A stretch of DNA of 11,322 bases from Gammaproteobacteria bacterium (GTDB lineage Bacteria; Pseudomonadota; Gammaproteobacteria; Pseudomonadales; Pseudohongiellaceae). The DNA is taken from the NCBI GenBank assembly GCA_003556835.1, contig PWQG01000460.1, positions 1 to 11,322 on the forward strand, given 5' to 3'. This document shows, in pieces, positions 1 through 6,471 of this stretch; within the stretch, counting starts at the first letter, position 1; each line of letters opens with the position of its first letter. The notes under the pieces are model-generated. The model searched no databases. It saw nothing but the letters and a program-made list of their open reading frames with translations, and was not told the DNA's origin. Position numbers and translations under genes: made by a program.

Positions 1-36
1 AAATCGGGTATGTGTGTGCAGGTCCGCTGAAATCAT
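1..36 (-). CDS. PHP-domain protein, N-terminal fragment (divergent from iscR)
   Basis: Reading leftwards from the ATG at 36-34, 12 codons stay open to the window edge and give MISADLHTHTRF. The D-L-H-x-H-[ST] core is the hallmark first metal-binding motif of PHP-domain phosphoesterases, a group that includes the E. coli YciV/RNase AM family, histidinol phosphatases and polymerase-associated PHP domains. The two histidines (residues 7 and 9) would bind catalytic metal. In this family the motif sits almost at the N-terminus, which fits this start. An in-frame ATG at 87-85 would add 17 residues, but it lies within the probable -10 box, so the shorter form is preferred. No strong ribosome site is visible. 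The rest of the gene is outside the window, so the subfamily cannot be told. The assignment rests on one short motif. Confidence 0.5.
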   Translation of the reverse strand, partial: MISADLHTHTRF

Positions 37-77
37 CGGGATACCGGGCGTCGGGTCGGAGGGTTGCAGGACAGGCG

Positions 78-86
78 AGTGTAGCA
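78..86 (-). promoter_or_regulatory. Possible extended -10 promoter for the divergent PHP gene
   Basis: On the minus strand the sequence is TGCTACACT, an extended -10 (TGn followed by TACACT). Transcription would begin near base 71 and leave a leader of about 35 bases before the ATG at 36. The hexamer 17 bases upstream (minus strand of 101-106, ATAGGT) is a poor -35, as expected if the extended element carries the promoter. That -35 region touches the IscR site, so IscR could affect both directions. This is inferred from sequence alone. Confidence 0.35.
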
Positions 87-104
87 TGTCAATCAGTGGG
101 ACCT

Positions 105-129
105 ATAGTTGATTAAATTACTTAGGTAT
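105..129 (+). promoter_or_regulatory. Type 1 IscR binding site (autoregulatory operator)
   Basis: The 25-base stretch runs ATAGTTGATTAA, then A, then TTACTTAGGTAT, an imperfect dyad. It agrees closely with the type 1 IscR consensus (ATAsyyGACTr...yAGTCrrsTAT) and with iscR upstream sites of E. coli and Pseudomonas, including the ATAGTTGA start and the GGTAT end. Type 1 sites are bound tightly only by [2Fe-2S]-IscR, which represses isc transcription when clusters are plentiful. The site covers the -35 box of the iscR promoter, so bound IscR would block RNA polymerase. Confidence 0.85.
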
Positions 130-137
130 TCCATAAT
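109..137 (+). promoter_or_regulatory. Sigma-70 promoter of iscR-iscS
   Basis: A -35 box TTGATT (109-114) and a -10 box CATAAT (132-137) are separated by exactly 17 bases. Transcription would start near base 144, leaving a leader of about 30 bases before the iscR ATG. The -35 box lies inside the type 1 IscR site, the arrangement known for autorepressed iscR promoters. No T-rich terminator or riboswitch-like structure is visible in the short leader. Confidence 0.75.
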
Positions 138-173
138 TCCACTGCCGATCACCCTTGCGAGAGTCCGACTTCC

Positions 174-650
174 ATGCGATTGACGACCAAAGGCCGATAT
201 GCGGTGACCGCGATGCTGGACCTGGCCATCCATGCCAATCGGGGCCCGGTGAATCTTGCTGACATATCCGAGCGTCAGGATATTTCCCTGTCCTACCTGG
301 AGCAGCTCTTCGCCCGTATGCGCCGGGGCGGACTGGTCACCAGTGTGCGTGGTCCCGGGGGCGGCTATTACCTGGAGCGGGGCACAGCCGATATTTTCAT
401 TTCCGACATCATCGATGCGGTCAGTGAATCGGTTGATGTCACCAAGTGCCAGGGCCAGGGTAACTGCCAGCAGGGCGAAACCTGTCTCACCCATCACCTT
501 TGGGAAGATCTCAGTCAGCAGATCCATGATTTTCTGGGTAGTATCAGCCTGGCGGATCTGATGCAGCGAAATGATGTGCAGCGTATTTCCGGTCATCAGG
601 ATCAACGCCGGGATGATGCGGCCTCAATCATCAGTGCCAGAAGCCTTTGA
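174..650 (+). CDS. iscR: Fe-S cluster-sensing transcription regulator IscR
   Basis: IscR is a 158-residue Rrf2-family winged-helix regulator in the cytosol. It carries a [2Fe-2S] cluster and adjusts iron-sulphur cluster assembly to need. The N-terminus MRLTTKGRYAVTAMLDLA and the wing GPGGGYYL (residues 60-67) are typical. The cluster ligands are all present at the E. coli positions: Cys92, Cys98, Cys104 and His107. Glu43, which takes part in DNA-sequence discrimination in E. coli, is also kept. The protein should therefore be a working cluster sensor. The ATG at 174 fits the family N-terminus, though the ribosome site before it is weak (GAGAG near 160). The gene lies two bases ahead of iscS and is surely cotranscribed with it from the IscR-controlled promoter. 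The C-terminal tail after about residue 135 is polar and variable, as usual. Confidence 0.95.
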   Translation: MRLTTKGRYAVTAMLDLAIHANRGPVNLADISERQDISLSYLEQLFARMRRGGLVTSVRGPGGGYYLERGTADIFISDIIDAVSESVDVTKCQGQGNCQQGETCLTHHLWEDLSQQIHDFLGSISLADLMQRNDVQRISGHQDQRRDDAASIISARSL

Positions 651-652
651 AC

Positions 653-1834
653 ATGCAATTACCCGTATATCTAGACTATGCCGCCACCACACCGGTGGCG
701 CCCCAGGTGGCAGAGAAAATGGCCCGCTTCCTGGGTATGGACGGTCATTTCGGCAATCCGGCCTCGCGGTCGCACATCTATGGTTGGCGTGCCGAGGAAG
801 CGGTGGAAGCCGGCCGTCGGCATGTGGCCGATCTGCTCGGTTGTGACCCTCGGGAAATCGTCTGGACCTCGGGCGCCACTGAAGCGGACAACCTGGCCAT
901 CAAGGGCGTAGCGCAGTTCCATGCCGATCGTGGTCGCCACATCATCACTTCGCGGGTGGAACACAAGGCGGTGCTTGATACCTGCATATGGCTCGAGTCG
1001 CAGGGTTTCGAGGTCACCTACCTGACCCCCGATGCTGACGGTCGGATCGCTGTGGCCCAGCTTGAGCAGGCGCTGCGTGAGGACACCATTCTGGTATCCC
1101 TGATGCACGTCAACAACGAAGTGGGCGCCATCAATGATATTGCGGCAATTGGTGAGCGTTTACGGGACCATGCGGCCGTATTCCATGTGGATGCGGCGCA
1201 GAGCGCGGGCAAGCTGCCCATCGACCTGTCAGTGTTGCCGGTTGACCTGTTGTCGGTCTCGGCCCACAAGATTTATGGACCCAAGGGCATTGGTGCCTTG
1301 TATGTGCGCCGTGAGCCGCCCCCCGGCCTGCTCGCCCAGATGCACGGCGGTGGGCATGAACGTGGTATGCGCTCCGGCACCCTGCCCACACACCAGATTG
1401 TTGGCATGGGGGAGGCGTTCCGGCTGGCCGGAGAATTGCTCGAAAGTGAGTATCAGAGATTGGAAGGCTTGCGTGGTCGTCTGCTTGATGGGCTGGCGGA
1501 CCTGTCCGGCTGGCGGGTCAATGCGGATCCGCAGCATTGCTTCCCGGGAATCGTGAATCTGGCTTTCGCCGATGTTGATGGTGAGACGCTGTTGCTGGGT
1601 CTGCGCAAGCTGGCTCTGTCCTCCGGCTCGGCCTGCACATCGGCCACAATGGAGCCGTCCTATGTGTTGAAGGCCATGGGGCTGGACGATTCCCTGGCCC
1701 AGGGGTCCCTGCGCTTTTCGATCGGTCGCCATACCGATGAGGCCGATATCGATACGGCCGTATCCTCATTGCGTGAGACATTGCTCCGCTTGCGTGGCGG
1801 GGCCGCGAATGCCCGTATGAATCAGTCAGTTTAA
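653..1834 (+). CDS. iscS: Cysteine desulfurase IscS
   Basis: IscS is a PLP enzyme that takes sulphur from L-cysteine as a persulfide, leaving alanine, and passes it to Fe-S scaffolds, tRNA thiolation factors and thiamine synthesis. The 393 residues align without gaps to the E. coli enzyme over most of the length: His104, the PLP-binding Lys206 in SAHKIYGPKG, and the persulfide Cys328 in SSGSACTS fall at the same numbers. The ATG at 653 gives MQLPVYLDYAATTP, matching E. coli MKLPIYLDYSATTP. A TTG at 647, overlapping the iscR stop, would add two residues and is less likely. After RLR (residues 379-381) the protein ends in a 12-residue tail, GGAANARMNQSV. The E. coli tail is about 23 residues, includes SIEWAHH and helps bind IscU. 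No iscU follows; ndk does. Confidence 0.95.
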   Translation: MQLPVYLDYAATTPVAPQVAEKMARFLGMDGHFGNPASRSHIYGWRAEEAVEAGRRHVADLLGCDPREIVWTSGATEADNLAIKGVAQFHADRGRHIITSRVEHKAVLDTCIWLESQGFEVTYLTPDADGRIAVAQLEQALREDTILVSLMHVNNEVGAINDIAAIGERLRDHAAVFHVDAAQSAGKLPIDLSVLPVDLLSVSAHKIYGPKGIGALYVRREPPPGLLAQMHGGGHERGMRSGTLPTHQIVGMGEAFRLAGELLESEYQRLEGLRGRLLDGLADLSGWRVNADPQHCFPGIVNLAFADVDGETLLLGLRKLALSSGSACTSATMEPSYVLKAMGLDDSLAQGSLRFSIGRHTDEADIDTAVSSLRETLLRLRGGAANARMNQSV

Positions 1835-1838
1835 TCAG

Positions 1839-1844
1839 TATAAT
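1839..1844 (+). promoter_or_regulatory. Candidate -10 box of an ndk promoter
   Basis: A perfect TATAAT lies just after the iscS stop codon and is followed by the GC-rich GCGCGC typical of a start-site region. Transcription would begin near 1851, about 29 bases before ndk. The hexamer 17 bases upstream (TATGAA, 1816-1821) is a poor match to TTGACA, and there is no TGn extension. The promoter may therefore be weak or activator-dependent. It would let ndk and the downstream genes be expressed without IscR control. Confidence 0.45.
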
Positions 1845-1879
1845 GCGCGCTTTTCCGAAAGTCGTATGGAGCTGACGCA

Positions 1880-2308
1880 ATGGCAATTGAACGAACATTA
1901 TCCATCATCAAACCCGATGCCGTGGGCAAGAATGTCATCGGTGAGATCTACAGTCGTTTTGAGCAGGCAGGCCTGCGCATCGTTGCGGCAAAGATGCTGC
2001 AGCTTGATGAGGATTCCGCCGGTGGCTTCTATGCGGAACACAAAGAGCGGCCTTTCTACCCTGACCTGATCGGATTCATGACCTCCGGACCGGTAATGGT
2101 GCAGGTGCTCGAAGGCGAGAATGCGGTTGTCCGCAACCGGGAGCTAATGGGTGCCACGAATCCGGCCGAGGCCGAGAAAGGCACCATCCGCGCTGATTTT
2201 GCCAAATCCATTGATGCCAACGCCGTGCACGGTTCGGATTCTCCGGAGTCGGCCGCGCGTGAAATCGATTACTTCTTCAAGTCGGACGAGATCTGCCCAA
2301 GGGCCTGA
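1880..2308 (+). CDS. ndk: Nucleoside diphosphate kinase
   Basis: Ndk moves the gamma-phosphate of ATP to nucleoside diphosphates through a phosphohistidine intermediate, balancing the cell's NTP and dNTP pools in the cytosol. The 142 residues are the usual bacterial length. The N-terminus MAIERTLSIIKPDAVGKN carries the conserved lysine 11, and the active-site histidine is His117 in NAVHGSDSPESA, the family signature. The Arg and Thr contacts of the phosphate site (FMTSGP, NRELMGATNP, GTIRADF) are all visible. A ribosome site TGGAG (1867-1871) sits 8 bases before the ATG. It follows iscS by 45 bases that hold a possible promoter, and precedes rlmN by 27 bases. In Pseudomonas this gene follows iscX at the end of a full isc operon. 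Confidence 0.97.
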   Translation: MAIERTLSIIKPDAVGKNVIGEIYSRFEQAGLRIVAAKMLQLDEDSAGGFYAEHKERPFYPDLIGFMTSGPVMVQVLEGENAVVRNRELMGATNPAEAEKGTIRADFAKSIDANAVHGSDSPESAAREIDYFFKSDEICPRA

Positions 2309-2335
2309 TCATCGTGCCAAACGGGGCACACCATC

Positions 2336-3565
2336 ATGAGCAGTGCTATTGCTGAAAAAATCAATCTTCTCGGACTGACCCTGCCGCAGATGCAGGCGCT
2401 GTTCCGGGAGATGGGTGAGAAGCCATTCCGCGCCACGCAGTTGATGAAGTGGATTCATCAGCGGGGGGTGGTGGACTTCGATGCCATGACCGATATCAGC
2501 AAGGCGCTGCGCGAGCGGCTCCAGGAGCAGGCCGAGATCCGCCTGCCGCGGGTGGTGCAAGAGTTGCCTGCCAGTGATGGCTGCCGCAAATGGATCATCG
2601 AGGTCGAAAGTGGCAGTCGGGTGGAGGCGGTGCTTATTCCTGAAGGGGAGCGGGGCACCCTCTGTATTTCCTCCCAGGCCGGCTGCATTCTTGATTGCAG
2701 CTTCTGTGCCACTGGCAAGCAGGGTTTTGACAGTAACCTGACCACGGCTGAGATCATTGGTCAGTTGTGGTGGGCCAATCATGGTGGTCGTTCGCCCTCT
2801 GAGGCCGATGGAAAGCGTCCAGGGCGTCGGCCGGACCGGGTGGTCAGCAATGTGGTGATGATGGGCATGGGTGAGCCATTGCTCAATTTCGATCCGGTCA
2901 TGGATGCCCTGGATCTGATGATGGAAGACAATGCCTACGGTCTGTCCAAACGCCGTGTGACCATCAGCACATCCGGTGTGGTTCCCGCCATTCGCAAGTT
3001 GCACGAACGCACTGATGCCTCGTTGGCATTGTCGCTGCATGCGCCGAATGATGCACTGCGCGACGAGCTGGTGCCCCTGAATCGTAAATACCCCATACGC
3101 GAAGTGCTTGATGCGGTGTCCGGCTATATGGCGAGCCTGCCCGACAAGCGGATGCCACTGATCGAGTACACCATGATGGCCGGAGTCAATGATCACCGCC
3201 AGCATGCCCGGGATCTGGCGGTTCTGCTAAAGGATTTCCCGTGCAAGATCAATCTGATACCATTTAATCCTTTCGATCAGTCTGGTTATCGGCGCCCCAG
3301 TGCCAGTTCGCTGTCCAATTTCCGCGGGATCTTGCAGGAGGCAGGTTTTACTGTCACTGTCCGAACCACACGCGCCGAAGATATCGGCGCTGCCTGCGGT
3401 CAACTGGTGGGAGAGGTCGATGACCGGACCCGTCGCAGCGAACGTTATCGCAACAAGGCCGGGGCTTCCGTCAGTGGCGGCGGCAGCAGGGTTTTCACGA
3501 AAGCTGACAATCTGGCAGTGGAAGTGAGGTCAGAACACGGCCGTGATCCTGTCACCGGTCCCTGA
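2336..3565 (+). CDS. rlmN: Dual-specificity rRNA/tRNA methyltransferase RlmN (radical SAM)
   Basis: RlmN makes 2-methyladenosine at A2503 of 23S rRNA and A37 of some tRNAs, using two SAM molecules and a 4Fe-4S cluster. The cluster motif CxxxCxxC is Cys117, Cys121 and Cys124 in GCILDCSFCATGKQGF. The methyl-carrying cysteine is Cys354 in DIGAACGQL, and Cys110 is the second conserved cysteine. MMGMGEPLLN and SLHAPND are family signatures. At 409 residues it is about 25 longer than the E. coli protein. The excess is a polar insert near residues 150-168 and a basic, glycine-rich C-terminal extension after about residue 365. The start has only a weak ribosome site (GGGG near 2323-2326) within a small hairpin (2314-2329). 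The enzyme itself needs an Fe-S cluster, so it depends on whichever assembly system the cell uses. Confidence 0.96.
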   Translation: MSSAIAEKINLLGLTLPQMQALFREMGEKPFRATQLMKWIHQRGVVDFDAMTDISKALRERLQEQAEIRLPRVVQELPASDGCRKWIIEVESGSRVEAVLIPEGERGTLCISSQAGCILDCSFCATGKQGFDSNLTTAEIIGQLWWANHGGRSPSEADGKRPGRRPDRVVSNVVMMGMGEPLLNFDPVMDALDLMMEDNAYGLSKRRVTISTSGVVPAIRKLHERTDASLALSLHAPNDALRDELVPLNRKYPIREVLDAVSGYMASLPDKRMPLIEYTMMAGVNDHRQHARDLAVLLKDFPCKINLIPFNPFDQSGYRRPSASSLSNFRGILQEAGFTVTVRTTRAEDIGAACGQLVGEVDDRTRRSERYRNKAGASVSGGGSRVFTKADNLAVEVRSEHGRDPVTGP

Positions 3566-3586
3566 TCCATCGCCTGATGAATTCCC

Positions 3587-3592
3587 GGGAGG
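3587..3592 (+). promoter_or_regulatory. Ribosome binding site that fixes the pilW start
   Basis: GGGAGG lies 7 bases before the ATG at 3600, in a purine-rich run that continues to 3598. It supports starting the lipoprotein at 3600 rather than at 3543, which would overlap rlmN and put a proline-rich stretch ahead of the signal peptide. Confidence 0.75.
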
Positions 3593-3599
3593 AAGGGGT

Positions 3600-4388
3600 A
3601 TGGTGAAAACCATGCAGAGCTTGAAGGCGCTTGCGCTGCTGGTATTGCTCAGTGCCTGTGTCACCAGTGAGACGGGTGGCTTTGCGGTTGATGCATCACG
3701 GGACCGGGCGCTGAACGACTATATCCAATTGGCATTCGGTTACTACGAGGCCGATGATATGGTTCGGGCGAAGCGACACGTGGACAATGCCTTGGGCATT
3801 GACCGGCGCAGCTCTGAAGCCCATCATGTCCGGGCGCTGATTCATCAGCGCGAAGCGGAGATGGAGCTGGCCCGGGAAACCTTCGAGCAATCCCTGAGCC
3901 TGGATCGGGGCAATTCCCGGGCGCGGAACAATTTTGCCGCGTTCCTGTTCTCCCGGGGTGAGTTCGAAGAAGCGTACCGGCAATTGCGCATCGTCTCCGA
4001 GGACACCGACTACACGGCGCGTCCCATGGCTTTCCAGAACCTGGGTCTGGCCGCTCTGCAGCTGGACCGCGAGGAGGATGCTGTGGCCGCTTTCGAGCGG
4101 GCACTGTTGCTGGATCGCAATATGTTCCGTTCGTCCCTGGAGCTGGCGCGCATCCATTTTGACAAGGGGGAGTTTTCCGAGGCCCGCCGTCTGTACGAGC
4201 AATACCTCAGTAGCGCAGGTTTTCTTGGTGTGCCGCAGACGGCACGAAGTCTATGGCTCGGGTATCAGATCGAGACCCGCTTCGATAATCGGGAACAGGC
4301 AGGCCTGTATGCCGATGAGCTGGCATCGCGATTTCCTGCCTCGGCGGAACACCAGCGGTATCGTGAATCCCGCCAGGGCGGGGGCTGA
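3600..4388 (+). CDS. pilW: Type IV pilus biogenesis lipoprotein PilW/PilF (TPR protein)
   Basis: This is a 262-residue outer-membrane lipoprotein built of tetratricopeptide repeats. In Pseudomonas (PilF) and Neisseria (PilW) it is the pilotin that lets the secretin PilQ assemble or be stable in the outer membrane. The signal peptide is MVKTMQSLKALALLVLLSAC, with lipobox LSAC and the lipidated Cys20. The +2 residue is Val rather than Asp, consistent with sorting to the outer membrane. TPR-like helices run from about residue 38 to 250: AFGYYEADDMVRAKRHVDNA, ALIHQREAEMELARETFEQS, NFAAFLFSRGEFEEAYRQLR, GLAALQLDREEDAVAAFERA, ARIHFDKGEFSEARRLYEQY. Its place between rlmN and rodZ is the conserved one for pilF, which strengthens the name. 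No other pilus genes are in the window. It follows rlmN by 34 bases. Confidence 0.9.
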   Translation: MVKTMQSLKALALLVLLSACVTSETGGFAVDASRDRALNDYIQLAFGYYEADDMVRAKRHVDNALGIDRRSSEAHHVRALIHQREAEMELARETFEQSLSLDRGNSRARNNFAAFLFSRGEFEEAYRQLRIVSEDTDYTARPMAFQNLGLAALQLDREEDAVAAFERALLLDRNMFRSSLELARIHFDKGEFSEARRLYEQYLSSAGFLGVPQTARSLWLGYQIETRFDNREQAGLYADELASRFPASAEHQRYRESRQGGG

Positions 4389-4404
4389 TTGATGATGGGT
4401 GAAC

Positions 4405-5283
4405 ATGCATAACGATCAGGAAAATCCAGAAACTGGATTCGAAGGGGACGCTGAGCCCGAAGAGCCTGCGGAAAAGGTCACGGCCGGGCAATTATTGCGT
4501 GAGGCCCGTGAGACCCGATTGCTGAGCATTCAGGAAGTGGCTGAGGAGTTGCATCTGACCCGCCACTATATCCAGGCGCTGGAGGCGGATCAGCACGACA
4601 AATTGCCGGGAGAGGTGTTCGCGCGCGGGTACACGCGTAGTTATGCCCGCTTGCTGGACCTGGACCCCGAGCATCTGCTGAAACTGCATGACCGCTTCGG
4701 TGAGCGCCGCCTGGCCCGCAAGGAAGAGGCGATCAAGCGGCATGCCCGCCGCCGTATGGACAAGAACCGGCCCTGGATCATGGTTTCCGGGGTTGCTTTC
4801 ATTGCCCTGGCGGTGGCGCTGTGGTTTTTCAGTGGGCAGCCGGAACAGACCGGCCCGGTGCCTGAATCAGCAGTTCCCGCTGCCGGGATTGATGGTGCAG
4901 GGGATGAGAACGATGCTTCGCTGGGCCTGCCGGATGCGCCGGCGCTGAACGCCGACGGCGGAATCAATGAGACGGCCATATTGCCCGAATCGCTCCCCGG
5001 ACGCCCCAGGGACAGCCGCTTTGATGTGAATTGGAGCGGTGATGACAGCCTGATCATTGTGGCGCTGTCGGACAGCTGGATCGAAATCGAGGGCCAGGAC
5101 GCCAGCCATCGGTTCCATGAGCAGGTGCTGGACGGTTCGGTGTTGCATCTGACCGGCGACGCGCCGTTTTCTCTGCTACTGGAAGATGCCAGGGCGGTGG
5201 AGCTTCATTTCAACGGGCGACTGATCGATATCAGTAATAATGTACGTGACGACAATTCGGCCAGACTGACCCTGGGGTTGTAG
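4405..5283 (+). CDS. rodZ: Cell-shape protein RodZ (HTH, membrane segment, DUF4115)
   Basis: RodZ is an inner-membrane protein that links the MreB cytoskeleton to wall synthesis and keeps cells rod-shaped. It has 292 residues from the ATG at 4405. An acidic start is followed by a Xre-like helix-turn-helix at about residues 26-95 (TAGQLLREARE, SIQEVAEELHLTRHYIQALE, FARGYTRSYARLLDLD). A basic stretch (KRHARRRMDKNR, 111-122) then precedes a single membrane helix at about 124-143. A periplasmic linker rich in Pro, Ala and Asp leads to a C-terminal beta domain at about 207-292 with the DUF4115 pattern DSWIEIEG, F-LLLEDA, V-L-FNGR. The layout is diagnostic. E. coli RodZ is longer (337) because of a longer linker. 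A GTG at 4399 would add two residues; neither start has a strong ribosome site. It sits 6 bases ahead of ispG. Confidence 0.92.
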   Translation: MHNDQENPETGFEGDAEPEEPAEKVTAGQLLREARETRLLSIQEVAEELHLTRHYIQALEADQHDKLPGEVFARGYTRSYARLLDLDPEHLLKLHDRFGERRLARKEEAIKRHARRRMDKNRPWIMVSGVAFIALAVALWFFSGQPEQTGPVPESAVPAAGIDGAGDENDASLGLPDAPALNADGGINETAILPESLPGRPRDSRFDVNWSGDDSLIIVALSDSWIEIEGQDASHRFHEQVLDGSVLHLTGDAPFSLLLEDARAVELHFNGRLIDISNNVRDDNSARLTLGL

Positions 5284-5289
5284 TAGCAG

Positions 5290-6420
5290 ATGGTGAATCA
5301 GGAATACAGCACGCGCGGAAGCGCCACCTTGCGCCGCAAGAGTCGGCAGATCATGGTGGGCGATGTTCCGGTCGGTGGTGATGCCCCGATATCAGTGCAG
5401 AGCATGACCAATACCGACACACTGGACGTTGCAGCGACGGTAGAGCAGATTTCCCGTCTTGTGGCTGCCGGGGCCGATATTGTGCGTGTCTCCGTACCCG
5501 ATATGGCGGCCGCCGATGCGTTCCGGGATATCCGCGCCCGGGTCAGCGTGCCCCTGGTGGCGGACATCCATTTCGACTATCGCATTGCATTGAAGGTGCT
5601 CGAACACGGCGTGGATTGTTTGCGGATCAATCCCGGCAATATCGGCAACGAGCAGCGTGTACGCACGGTTGTCGATGCCGCAAGGGATCATGCGGTGCCG
5701 CTACGTATCGGTATTAATGCCGGTTCCCTGGGCAAGACATTGTTGCGCAAGTACCGCGAACCCTGCGCCGAAGCGATGATCGAATCGGCGCTGACCCAGA
5801 TTGATGTGCTGGACCGCCTGGACTTTCAGGACTTCAAGGTCAGCCTCAAGGCGTCCGAGATCCATATGACCCTGGCAGCCTATCGGGGTCTGGCGCACCA
5901 GATCGAGCAACCCCTGCACCTGGGCATCACTGAGGCCGGTGGTCTGCGCTCGGGTACGGTGAAGTCAGCCGTCGGCCTGGGTGCCTTATTGATGGATGGC
6001 ATCGGTGATACCATCCGGGTTTCGCTTGCGGCTGATCCGGTTGAGGAAATCCGGGTCGGCTTTGATATTCTCAAAAGTCTGGGCCTGCGCAGCAAAGGGG
6101 TCAACCTGGTTGCCTGCCCAAGCTGTTCCCGGCAGAACTTTGACGTCATAGCCGTGGTCAATGAGCTCGAACAGCGACTCGATGACATCATCGAGCCGAT
6201 TGATGTGGCCGTGATCGGCTGTATCGTCAATGGTCCCGGTGAGGCCCGTGTGGCCGATATCGGGCTTACCGGAGCCAGTCCCGCCAATCTTGCCTATGTC
6301 GACGGCAAACCGGACCACAAGATCAGTAATGAGAAGCTGGTGGATGAGCTCGAAGCCATGGTCCGGGAACGCATCAGAGCCCGCCATGCCGGGGAAAAGG
6401 ACGTCATTGTCCGCGGATGA
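5290..6420 (+). CDS. ispG: 4-hydroxy-3-methylbut-2-enyl diphosphate synthase IspG
   Basis: IspG carries out the penultimate step of the MEP isoprenoid pathway, turning the cyclic diphosphate MEcPP into HMBPP with a 4Fe-4S cluster and an outside electron donor. The 376 residues match E. coli in length and along the whole sequence: VQSMTNT (36-42), VRVSVPDM, VADIHFDYRIALK, RINPGNIGNE, HLGITEAGG. Cluster ligands are Cys276 and Cys279 in ACPSCSR, Cys311 in GCIVNGPGE, and Glu318. The ATG at 5290 is 6 bases past the rodZ stop and has no clear ribosome site, so translational coupling with rodZ is likely. IspG is another Fe-S enzyme of this cluster (with IscR and RlmN) and would need cluster delivery although no scaffold is encoded here. 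A ferredoxin or flavodoxin donor must lie elsewhere, since fdx is not in its usual place. Confidence 0.97.
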   Translation: MVNQEYSTRGSATLRRKSRQIMVGDVPVGGDAPISVQSMTNTDTLDVAATVEQISRLVAAGADIVRVSVPDMAAADAFRDIRARVSVPLVADIHFDYRIALKVLEHGVDCLRINPGNIGNEQRVRTVVDAARDHAVPLRIGINAGSLGKTLLRKYREPCAEAMIESALTQIDVLDRLDFQDFKVSLKASEIHMTLAAYRGLAHQIEQPLHLGITEAGGLRSGTVKSAVGLGALLMDGIGDTIRVSLAADPVEEIRVGFDILKSLGLRSKGVNLVACPSCSRQNFDVIAVVNELEQRLDDIIEPIDVAVIGCIVNGPGEARVADIGLTGASPANLAYVDGKPDHKISNEKLVDELEAMVRERIRARHAGEKDVIVRG

Positions 6421-6471
6421 TTCGGGCAGGGCGATAGCAATCACAGGAAGTAGCAGTCAGGAACAATCCGC

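Noticed and set aside
37..104. The end of an upstream plus-strand gene such as cysE
   Set aside because: The three plus frames close at 30, 112 and 116 with no family-like residues, while the minus strand gives a PHP motif at a plausible start.
2314..2329. A small hairpin (GTGCC / GGCAC) between ndk and rlmN
   Set aside because: The stem is only five pairs with no T-run, so it is not a terminator; a role in hiding the rlmN ribosome site is possible but unsupported.
3543..3599. An upstream extension of pilW overlapping rlmN
   Set aside because: It would place a proline-rich stretch ahead of the lipoprotein signal; the ATG at 3600 has a strong GGGAGG site and gives a clean lipobox.
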